A stretch of DNA of 64,000 nucleotides from an uncultured Muribaculaceae bacterium. Its GTDB lineage: Bacteria; Bacteroidota; Bacteroidia; Bacteroidales; Muribaculaceae. The stretch lies in assembly GCA_910578385.1 (NCBI GenBank), contig CAJTQV010000002.1, positions 124,001 to 188,000 on the forward strand. The letters run 5' to 3'. Of the stretch, positions 57,922 through 64,000 are shown piece by piece; the first letter of the stretch is position 1; every line of letters begins with the position of its first letter. The notes beneath the pieces are model-generated. The model saw nothing but the letters and a program-made list of their open reading frames with translations. It did not search any database and had not been told where the DNA came from. Both the position numbers and the translations under genes were made by a program.

Positions 57922-58479
57922 ATGGCAGAGACAACAGTAAACAAATTTCTCAGTTACGAAGGCTTCGCGCACTTCATCGAATCAGTAGCGGCAACCGGCA
58001 TCAAGGGCAAGGTGCTCTCCGAGACCGTGTTCACCAAGGCGATGGCCGCAAAACTTGATGGCGTGGCCTCTGACGATGACCTCACCGAACTCAGGGCGAA
58101 GGTCGCCGACCTCGTGAGCTACATCGAGTCCGATTCAAACGGCGCGATCGACAAGTTCAAGGAGATCGTGGCATTCCTCAAAGGTATCGCCGACACCGAG
58201 ACGCTTGAGGGGATGATGAGTAACATCGCCACCCAGATCGCCGACGCGAAGAAGGCGGGTACCGACGCGCAGACCTCGCTCGCCAACTACAAGACTGAGG
58301 TGACAACCGCGCTTTCCGGTAAGGTTGACACCGTGGCTGGAAAGGGTCTTTCGACCAACGACTACACCACGGCCGACAAGAACCTTGTGGCCACCATCGG
58401 CAATAAGCTCGATGCCGATGACCTCGTGGAAATCACCGACGAGGAGATTGACGCGCTGCTCTTGGCTGCAACAGCCTGA
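57922..58479 (+). CDS. Fibre / trimeric coiled-coil virion protein
   Basis: This 185-aa protein starts FLSYEGFAHFIESV after a short leader, has a helix-rich body (DKFKEIVAFLKGIADTETLE), and carries the fibre-type motif VAGKGLSTNDYTTADKNLV near its end. The last 17 residues are acidic. The opening LSYEGF is shared with the next gene (LSYEGLLRFYKDIF), suggesting a common attachment module. Likely part of the fibre set. Confidence 0.7.
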   Translation: MAETTVNKFLSYEGFAHFIESVAATGIKGKVLSETVFTKAMAAKLDGVASDDDLTELRAKVADLVSYIESDSNGAIDKFKEIVAFLKGIADTETLEGMMSNIATQIADAKKAGTDAQTSLANYKTEVTTALSGKVDTVAGKGLSTNDYTTADKNLVATIGNKLDADDLVEITDEEIDALLLAATA

Positions 58480-58499
58480 GCGCACGGCGTGTGAGACAC

Positions 58500-58540
58500 A
58501 GCGCGGGAGGCGGCTCCGGTCTCCTCCCGCGCTTCATTTT
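58500..58540 (+). terminator. Intrinsic terminator between fibre genes
   Basis: AGCGCGGGAGG (58500-58510) and CCTCCCGCGCT (58523-58533) form an 11-bp stem with a 12-nt loop, followed by TCATTTTT. Confidence 0.9.
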
Positions 58541-58560
58541 TAAACACAAAACTTCATGGA

Positions 58561-59556
58561 ATGGCAAAGAAAAAATATTTGAGCTATGAAGGGTTGCTCC
58601 GGTTCTATAAGGATATATTCAACCGCAACAAGATTACCGGAGTCACGGTCACCCCCTCGGCGCAGGATGCAGAGCTCAATATATCACAGGACGGTTTCGA
58701 TTATGTAACCACCGGCCACAGAGTAACGTTTCCGGCCGCCACCGGCACCACGGCCGGATTGTTCACGCCGGCGCTAAGGTCGGGGATTGAAATAACCATG
58801 GCCGGGATGGTTGTCAGTAAGCTCTCGTTCTCCGCCACAACAAACGCGGCAAAACTCACTGCAGGCAAGGCTGCCGCACAGGATTTGACGGCATCGCTCC
58901 CTGTAGCCTCCGACACACAGGCCGGCATACTCACTGCGTTCGACTACAAGAAGATTGACGGTAATGCGGTAGCTTCGATGAAGATAGCCCATATAGAGGG
59001 GTACGAGAGACAACTGGGAGTCAACCTGAGCATTTGCAAGAATGACGGCACAGAAACGGCAGCATACTATTTATCTCCAGCCCGTGAGGACAGCAGCGGA
59101 ATCATGACAGGCACCCAGGTCACAACCCTCAATAACCTCAACACATGGAAGAACTCGATGCCGTCGCTCGCGCCGTCGCTCACAACCGGATTCTCGGGCG
59201 ATGTGACGACGCTGCAAGGCTCATCGGGCGTGTCGGTAGTATCGACCAACGGCGACAGCGTGACTGGGCTCCCGTCAGATGCGCCGTCGAAGTATGGTTT
59301 GCTGTTCTGCTGCGGCTTCGGCACGACCAACCAGCTCCAGGTGTTCTTCTCGTTCTCGCATCCTTGCTACATCTACTCCCGCCAGAAGCTGAGCGGCACA
59401 TGGCGCGACTGGTGCAAGCTCGTTCCCGGCACTTCGGCAGCCTCGGTGATGTCGCTCATGGACGACATGGGAATTGAGATACCCGACGCGACGGTTGCCG
59501 ATGACGCACCGCAAGAGAGCGTGAACGAAGAGCCGCAGGAAGGAGGTGAGGCGTAA
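58561..59556 (+). CDS. Tail fibre protein with knob-like C-terminus
   Basis: This 331-aa protein starts MAKKKYLSYEGLLRFYKDIF, sharing the LSYEGx module with the previous gene. The middle is beta-rich, with Ala/Thr repeats and a TTAGLFTPALRSG-type fibre motif (TGTTAGLFTP, DTQAGILTAFDYKKID). The C-terminus contains CYIYSRQKLSGTWRDWCKL, resembling the pyocin-knob domain of receptor-binding fibres. It ends in an acidic tail. The stop TAA overlaps the holin ATG by one base. Confidence 0.75.
   Translation: MAKKKYLSYEGLLRFYKDIFNRNKITGVTVTPSAQDAELNISQDGFDYVTTGHRVTFPAATGTTAGLFTPALRSGIEITMAGMVVSKLSFSATTNAAKLTAGKAAAQDLTASLPVASDTQAGILTAFDYKKIDGNAVASMKIAHIEGYERQLGVNLSICKNDGTETAAYYLSPAREDSSGIMTGTQVTTLNNLNTWKNSMPSLAPSLTTGFSGDVTTLQGSSGVSVVSTNGDSVTGLPSDAPSKYGLLFCCGFGTTNQLQVFFSFSHPCYIYSRQKLSGTWRDWCKLVPGTSAASVMSLMDDMGIEIPDATVADDAPQESVNEEPQEGGEA
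59541..59546 (+). promoter_or_regulatory. Consensus Shine-Dalgarno before the holin gene
   Basis: AGGAGG lies 9 bp before the holin ATG at 59556, inside the fibre 3' end. Such a perfect site is unusual in Bacteroidota and may boost or time holin synthesis. Confidence 0.6.
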
Positions 59557-60041
59557 TGGAAGAGACCACTAACAATGTATTCTCGTCGATGATGGCATCT
59601 ATCGGAGCGACCATCGCGGGATTCTACGCACACTTAGCCCCGTGGCTGCTGCTCGGCATGGTGCTCGTGCTGACCGACCTCCGGTATGGAATACTCGCCG
59701 CAAAGACGCGCGGCGAGACAATCCGCACCTCGCGTGCCATGCGGCGCACGATAAACAAGATGGTCGATTACCTATGCTGGGTGACGGTTGCAGAGGTTTG
59801 CAGCCGGACGTTCGGGGTGACAATCGGCGTTCCGGTCGTGAGCCTCGCGGTGCTGTTCATCATCTACGGCATAGAGCTGTCGAGTTGCGTGAACAACTAC
59901 CTTGAGTACAAAGGTACCAAGAAGCGGTTCAACTTTTTCAAGCTGATAGGCAAGGAGGAACTGCTGGAGGATAAACCGGACAGAAGTGAACGGGTAGAGG
60001 AACCAGAGACAGAAGAGGGGGGGGAAGTTATTGAAACGTAA
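59556..60041 (+). CDS. Phage holin family protein
   Basis: This 161-aa protein has hydrophobic segments at about residues 12-42 (FYAHLAPWLLLGMVLVLTDL), a basic loop with RGETIRTSRAMRRTINKMVD, and further segments at ~68-108 (VVSLAVLFIIYGIELSS). It ends in an acidic Glu-rich tail. The pattern matches Bacteroidales phage holins. It precedes the amidase, so together they form the lysis cassette that permeabilises the membrane. Confidence 0.8.
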   Translation: MEETTNNVFSSMMASIGATIAGFYAHLAPWLLLGMVLVLTDLRYGILAAKTRGETIRTSRAMRRTINKMVDYLCWVTVAEVCSRTFGVTIGVPVVSLAVLFIIYGIELSSCVNNYLEYKGTKKRFNFFKLIGKEELLEDKPDRSERVEEPETEEGGEVIET

Positions 60042-60088
60042 ATAAAACCAAATGGCCGCGGCGTGCCGCGACCCTACTGAAAGGACTT

Positions 60089-60694
60089 ATGAAATTACTT
60101 ATTGACAACGGCCATGGTATCGGCACAGCGGGGAAGCGCAGCCCCGACGGAAGACTGCGCGAGTACAGGTATTGCCGTGAGATTGCCGCAGAGGTGGTGA
60201 GACGGCTCAAGGCGGAGGAGTACGACGCGGAGCTGCTTGTGCCCGAGGACGCGGACATCAACAACAACGAGCGGGCGAATCGCGCCAACGCATGGTGTGA
60301 CAAGCTCGGCACGGCTAACGTGTGCCTTGTGTCAATCCACAATAACGCGGCCGGCATGGGCGACCGATGGATGACCGGACGCGGCTGGGAGGCGTGGACC
60401 ACGAAAGGACAGACGCAGGGCGACAAGTTGGCCGACTGTCTTTATGACGCGGCGGCGCGGTGTCTGCCCGCAGGTACGCCAATACGTACCGACATGATTG
60501 ATGGCGACCGCGACAAGGAAGCGAACTACACTATTCTCAAACGGAGCCGTTGCGCGGCGTGTCTGACCGAGAACATGTTTCAGGACAACCGCGCCGAGGT
60601 TGACTGGCTGCTGTCGGAAGAAGGACGCGCGGCTGTCGTGAATCTCCATGTGGAAGGTCTGAAAGCCTACGTGGCGAAATATGGCAGGGAGTGA
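60089..60694 (+). CDS. N-acetylmuramoyl-L-alanine amidase (endolysin)
   Basis: This 201-aa amidase_3-type zinc enzyme cleaves the amide between MurNAc and L-Ala. Zinc ligands are H9 (LLIDNGHG), E25 and H84 (SIHNNA), with the catalytic glutamate E161 in LTENMFQDN. There is no signal peptide, consistent with holin-dependent release. The stop overlaps the next gene's ATG. Confidence 0.93.
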   Translation: MKLLIDNGHGIGTAGKRSPDGRLREYRYCREIAAEVVRRLKAEEYDAELLVPEDADINNNERANRANAWCDKLGTANVCLVSIHNNAAGMGDRWMTGRGWEAWTTKGQTQGDKLADCLYDAAARCLPAGTPIRTDMIDGDRDKEANYTILKRSRCAACLTENMFQDNRAEVDWLLSEEGRAAVVNLHVEGLKAYVAKYGRE

Positions 60695-61149
60695 TGGATA
60701 TGTATAAAGATTTAAAAGGCTGGCGGTGGTGGGCATGGATGGCTGTCAACGTTGCTGCGATTGTGGCGGTAATGGTGTTCGCCGGCGGATGCTCGCGGAA
60801 GTGCGTGCCGGTCACGGTGGAGGATGTGCGCACGGTCACGCTCCGCGACACGGTGGAGCGTGTGCGGCTCCGCGTTGACTCGGTGCATGTCCGCGACTCG
60901 GTGATTACCGTCATACGCGGCGACACGGTGCTGACCGACCGATGGCACACGGAGTACCGCGACCGCCTCCGCGTCGATACGGTCGAGAAAGTCCGCACGC
61001 TGACCGAGTACCGGACGCGCACGGACGTTCAGACCGTCGAGGTCGAGCGGAAGCGTCGCTGGTGGGAGACCGCGCTGCTGTGGTGCGGAGGAGTGGCCGT
61101 AATAACACTTGTTGTCTGTATTGGATGGATTCTCCATGTCAGGAAATAG
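60694..61149 (+). CDS. Spanin-like lipoprotein / membrane protein
   Basis: This 151-aa protein has an N-terminal hydrophobic segment (residues 11-28) followed by a lipobox-like AGGC with Cys at about residue 33, then a long Arg/Val/Asp/Thr-rich periplasmic stretch of charged repeats (RDTVERVRLRVDSVHVRD). A second hydrophobic segment lies near the C-terminus (~125-146). A lipobox plus a stiff periplasmic region just after the endolysin suggests a unimolecular spanin that fuses the envelope membranes. The ATG at 60694 overlaps the amidase stop; a GTG 3 bp upstream is less likely. Confidence 0.65.
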   Translation: MDMYKDLKGWRWWAWMAVNVAAIVAVMVFAGGCSRKCVPVTVEDVRTVTLRDTVERVRLRVDSVHVRDSVITVIRGDTVLTDRWHTEYRDRLRVDTVEKVRTLTEYRTRTDVQTVEVERKRRWWETALLWCGGVAVITLVVCIGWILHVRK

Positions 61150-61226
61150 ATTCGCAACAGTTATTGGCATAAAAGCCAGAAATGGAAGTAACTTTACATT
61201 CCTGGACATCGGTTAATAATTTAAAG

Positions 61227-61685
61227 ATGGAGACAATTAATATACAAATATCAAGAGACGAGGTATATGAGGAAGTAGCGAAAGCGACTGACTATACCGG
61301 CTCAAAACTGATAGATGGTGACGAAACTGCGCGGGACCGCATACTCGCCGCAGACGATGACCTTGCAGAACTCGGGAGATTCTGGGACGAGTCGGTGCTC
61401 GCTGTTAACGAAAACTTCAAGGAGATGCTCATCTACGGAAAGACAACCGGAACGCCATCATGCTACATGGCTGAGATGGAAGTAAGCAAATCCTTTGACA
61501 AGTCTCTGACCCCGAGTGTGCATTCAACATTGCGCAGTTATTTCATAGCTTCAATCATCGGTCAATGGTTCAAGTTCGCCAATAAAGAGGAGGCAGCGGA
61601 TTACTTCTCCCAGGCGGTCGAGTTGCTTGAGACAGCGGAACGGCTGCTGTACAGTCGCAAGAAGCCTTCGGTACCGAAAGATTAA
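61227..61685 (+). CDS. Tandem paralogue 1, unknown phage protein
   Basis: This 152-aa protein begins METINIQISRDEVYEEV and ends ERLLYSRKKPSVPKD. Its C-terminal half (TLRSYFIASIIGQWFKFANK) aligns in pattern with the two following genes (WYAVTNPGD, WMSITNPDK), with helix, Trp, N-P, and a basic Pro-rich end. The ATG at 61227, after an AATAATTTAAAG leader, is preferred to an in-frame upstream ATG 45 bp earlier. The function is unknown; perhaps tail or connector components that hetero-oligomerise. Confidence 0.6.
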   Translation: METINIQISRDEVYEEVAKATDYTGSKLIDGDETARDRILAADDDLAELGRFWDESVLAVNENFKEMLIYGKTTGTPSCYMAEMEVSKSFDKSLTPSVHSTLRSYFIASIIGQWFKFANKEEAADYFSQAVELLETAERLLYSRKKPSVPKD

Positions 61686-61704
61686 TCACTAAACATATAT
61701 AATT

Positions 61705-62208
61705 ATGGCTGTATTAGGAGCAAAGAAACCTGTAAAAATCACAATCAAAAGGTCATGGCTTCTTTTCGACATCATGAATGAGACCTTTCTGCGAGGGCGT
61801 ACCATTCAGAATCGAGAGAACCATAAGGAAGTGGCCAGCATGTTCGCCTCGGAAGATGAGGAAAACCGTGAAAAGATTCTACGTTCAATCAAAAAGGCGT
61901 TTGCGGAGATTCAGTGCGAGCTTGCCGAGTATCTCGACGAGAAAGGCACGGAGACCGATAATTCCCATTGGGATGGGAGCACTGATCTTGTTTTCAATCT
62001 CACAATGCCGTCCAATTTCAATGAAGCTGCCACCACCGGCGTTGGCGAGACAATACATGACTATATGAAGAATCTCGCGATTGCCGAATGGTATGCCGTG
62101 ACTAATCCCGGCGATGCGGAGAAATATATTGCTTTCGCACAGAAGAGCATGGAAAATATCCGTTATGCCGTGTCAAAGCGGAGTCGTCCCGCCTGCCCTA
62201 CTGACTAA
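61705..62208 (+). CDS. Tandem paralogue 2, unknown phage protein
   Basis: This 167-aa protein has helix-rich sequence with IKRSWLLFDIMNETFLRGR near the start and IHDYMKNLAIAEWYAVTNP, then ENIRYAVSKRSRPACPTD at the end. The NLLYDI-like segment (LLFDIMNETFLRG) matches paralogue 3 (LLYDIANCAYIEG). It lies 19 bp after paralogue 1. Confidence 0.6.
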   Translation: MAVLGAKKPVKITIKRSWLLFDIMNETFLRGRTIQNRENHKEVASMFASEDEENREKILRSIKKAFAEIQCELAEYLDEKGTETDNSHWDGSTDLVFNLTMPSNFNEAATTGVGETIHDYMKNLAIAEWYAVTNPGDAEKYIAFAQKSMENIRYAVSKRSRPACPTD

Positions 62209-62219
62209 AGTGTATTGAG

Positions 62220-62744
62220 ATGAGTTGTTTTCTGAATGAACAGAACGGAACTGTTGAGGCCGTGTTGAGCTTCAAGCGCAATCAATTACTGTACGACATA
62301 GCAAACTGTGCCTACATAGAGGGTCATGTCATGGAAACAGAGAACACGCATCGACATCATATGGTGCAGGATGTCGCTGAAGAAGGCAATGTTGACCGTG
62401 TGACCCGTGTGCTCGACCTTAACGTGGCTAAATGCCGTGAGATGCTCTATCCGTTCATAAAGCATGAGATACACCGTCATGAGCTGGATGATATTCTGAA
62501 AGAGACACCTGTCTATGGCATGGTACTGAAAGTGCCGCAGGATTTCAGCCAAACCACACTAAACTTATTGGAGAGGCTGATACATGAGTTTCTTGTGTGC
62601 AAGTCTTTGGCTGACTGGATGAGTATCACCAACCCTGATAAGGCGCAGACTTGGGACATAAAGGCGCAGGAAGCCGAGAGAGGGATACGGTCGGGGATTC
62701 TTTCCAGACTGCGACGTGTGCGCAGAAGGTCACACCCGTTCTGA
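62220..62744 (+). CDS. Tandem paralogue 3, unknown phage protein
   Basis: This 174-aa protein has the family landmarks FKRNQLLYDIANCAYIEG near residue 18, a histidine-rich patch (TENTHRHHM), LKVPQDFSQTTLNLLERLIH, SLADWMSITNPDK and a strongly basic end (LRRVRRRSHPF). It follows paralogue 2 by 11 bp and is followed by a terminator. Confidence 0.6.
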   Translation: MSCFLNEQNGTVEAVLSFKRNQLLYDIANCAYIEGHVMETENTHRHHMVQDVAEEGNVDRVTRVLDLNVAKCREMLYPFIKHEIHRHELDDILKETPVYGMVLKVPQDFSQTTLNLLERLIHEFLVCKSLADWMSITNPDKAQTWDIKAQEAERGIRSGILSRLRRVRRRSHPF

Positions 62745-62786
62745 GATATTACCGCCGGGGCAACCCGGAACTTTCCCGACAAGGAT

Positions 62787-62824
62787 GAGAGCCGAGACGC
62801 ATCACGCGCCCCGGCTCTCTTTTA
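62787..62824 (+). terminator. Intrinsic terminator ending the plus-strand late operon
   Basis: GAGAGCCG (62787-62794) pairs with CGGCTCTC (62812-62819), followed by TTTTAAC. It separates the plus-strand genes from the minus-strand tail gene that ends at 62973. The remaining gap holds no gene; it includes a few CTCGTGA-like words resembling those at 20.8 kb. Confidence 0.85.
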
Positions 62825-62972
62825 ACAATAACTAACTAAACCATCATGAGTATTTTTGTGCTGTGAAAGCTCGTGACAACTCGATTTACCGCGGGGTATC
62901 GCGGTTTATCACCGTTGGGGTTGTGACGGCTTGTGAAAACTTGACGCAGCTTGTCGAAGGCGGCCGGACGGG

Positions 62973-64000
62973 TTAGCGGGGTTGGTTGGTCTGGCGCGGG
63001 GTGAACTGCAGGGAGGCTCCGAAGATGCTTTCATCGGCCTGAAGGTTACTTTCATCGGCCTGGAGGTTGCAGACAAGCGCGATGCGGTAGTATTTGTAGG
63101 GTGTGCCTCGGAAGCCGCGCAGGTAGTGGTCGCGGCTCGACCAGACGAGATGCCAGTTGTAGAGGTCGCGCGAGCCGTAGAGGACGGATTGCACGTGGCC
63201 TTTGCGGAAGTTGCCGCGCTGGATGACGGTGTCGATGGTCTTGAGGATGTCGGGAATCTCGAGTTTGAGGGGACGGGTGACGAGCAGTTGCGGCTCAAAG
63301 GCTCCGTCTCGAGAGAAGTCCACAAGATTACCGTAGGAATCTATGGCGAGAGCTTCGGGATAGGAATTGACATTTGCCCGGAGTGTGGAGCGCATCATGC
63401 CCCAGGACTTGGATTCGAGCGAGAAGACATAGGCGTAGTCGTATTCGCCTGAGGCGTTGTAGAGGATTATGCGCTGATGCGTATAATCGTACAGCATACG
63501 TGCCTCGCTGATGAAGGATTGGAAAGCGCGGACCGGCACGCATGAGTCGGCACCATGGCCGAGTATGGCGTGCAGTTTGTCCATGGCCGGCAATGTCATT
63601 ATGTTGAATGGGGAATCTGAGTTGACAGCATCGGAAATACAGGATGTCTGGGAGCCTGACAGGAGCATTATTCCCCGGGCTGAAGCAAAGAGGACTGCGG
63701 AATCTATCTGGGTAATGGCCTGGGGAGAGAGGCATACGTCACGTGTGATTGGCTGACGTGCGGTGTATGTGCCGGTCTGCGAGGTCTCGAGTGCCCAGAC
63801 CCCCTGATCGGTGAATGCGTAGAGAGGGAATTGTCCGAACTGACCCTGCGACAGGGCGCGGGCGGCTGAGGAAAGGGCGATAATCCTGCTGTCTCCTATA
63901 GATACAATCTTTGATGCGCGGAAAACAAATGGATTGCCCGAGTCGGAAACATAGACGGTGGATCCGGCATTGACAGCCCAGGCATTGAAATCGTCTACAA
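62973..64000 (-). CDS. Tail protein, C-terminal part (runs off the window)
   Basis: An open frame runs without a stop from the right edge to 62973; 341 residues are visible. Segments such as GQFPLYAFTDQGVWALETSQ, ITRDVCLSPQAITQ, SAVLFASARGIMLLSGSQ and YDYTHQRIILYNASGEYDY show the repeated beta-blade pattern of large tail-stabilisation/tubular proteins of short-tailed phages. An ATG at 63668 is internal, not the start. The C-terminus holds a 7-residue tandem duplication (NLQADES twice, from a 21-bp repeat at 63028-63069). It is convergent with the late operon. Confidence 0.7.
   Translation of the reverse strand, partial: VDDFNAWAVNAGSTVYVSDSGNPFVFRASKIVSIGDSRIIALSSAARALSQGQFGQFPLYAFTDQGVWALETSQTGTYTARQPITRDVCLSPQAITQIDSAVLFASARGIMLLSGSQTSCISDAVNSDSPFNIMTLPAMDKLHAILGHGADSCVPVRAFQSFISEARMLYDYTHQRIILYNASGEYDYAYVFSLESKSWGMMRSTLRANVNSYPEALAIDSYGNLVDFSRDGAFEPQLLVTRPLKLEIPDILKTIDTVIQRGNFRKGHVQSVLYGSRDLYNWHLVWSSRDHYLRGFRGTPYKYYRIALVCNLQADESNLQADESIFGASLQFTPRQTNQPR

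Noticed and set aside
59145..59477. A 110-aa overlapping ORF in the tail fibre gene
   Set aside because: Arg/Leu/Ala-rich translation is a shadow of GC-rich coding sequence, and the fibre frame there is a folded knob-like region, unlike the giant-gene linkers.
24742..64000. Complete prophage with integrase in the window
   Set aside because: No tyrosine or serine recombinase, repressor or replication gene was recognised; the element continues past 64000 and its ends are not proved.

Overview
The window looks like a chromosome segment of a gut Bacteroidales bacterium, most likely Muribaculaceae or a close relative. The reasons are moderately GC-rich coding DNA, AT-rich translation-initiation leaders mostly without Shine-Dalgarno sequences, a TAnnTTTG-like promoter element, and gene families typical of that order (four-helix-bundle suffix protein, secreted LRR protein, ArgR, biosynthetic arginine decarboxylase, flavodiiron protein, GlcNAc-kinase-like ATPase). 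The genus is an inference from family content; no rRNA gene is present to settle it. No tRNA, rRNA, CRISPR array, transposase or integrase was recognised.

Host part, 1-23.75 kb. A minus-strand urease operon (ureA-ureB-ureC, then ureE-ureF-ureG and the start of a probable ureD) fills 1-5.03 kb, with an intrinsic terminator between the structural and accessory genes. After a repeat-rich gap come a secreted leucine-rich-repeat protein, a BadF/BadG-type kinase, an SGNH hydrolase, a thioredoxin-like protein, a DoxX protein, mnmA, a bifunctional-nuclease-family protein, argR, an ArgC homologue that has lost its catalytic cysteine, a short ssb, speA, truA, ligA, rpe, a DedA protein and a four-helix-bundle/zinc-finger protein, all on the plus strand. 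A minus-strand flavodiiron protein, a DUF486-type membrane protein and a tRNA-dihydrouridine synthase close this part.

Boundary, 23.75-24.74 kb. About 1 kb without a recognised gene holds several hairpins, two GGTTTG-rich arrays, a promoter/operator-like inverted repeat and a possible 41-codon Cys-rich ORF. It lies between host housekeeping genes and phage genes and is the best place to look for an attachment site or a phage control region.

Prophage part, 24.74 kb to the window end (open on the right). The gene set points to a short-tailed phage: a gp7-like internal protein, a low-complexity internal protein, one enormous polyvalent protein (26903-47053, 6,716 aa), portal, terminase large and small subunits (inverted to the minus strand), scaffold, major capsid protein, adaptor-like proteins, fibres, holin, amidase, a spanin-like lipoprotein, three tandem paralogues, and a minus-strand tail protein that runs off the window. 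The giant protein sits where P22-type ejection proteins lie. It strings together an inorganic-pyrophosphatase-like domain, an ADP-ribosyltransferase-like domain, MutS domain I, an adenine methyltransferase, a strawberry-notch SF2 helicase, a RadC/JAB domain, an HExxH peptidase and a PBECR-type nuclease domain. It is therefore probably injected with the DNA to protect it and disarm the host.

The most unusual observations are: (i) three intact, protein-like ORFs embedded in the same +1 frame of the giant gene, each where the giant frame is disordered linker; (ii) a 54-codon ORF just upstream of the capsid gene that is a gapless, half-identical copy of the capsid N-terminus; (iii) a 49-bp tandem repeat that re-encodes the scaffold C-terminus and its stop; and (iv) six copies of a small hairpin element, each followed by TCACAC, whose stems covary.
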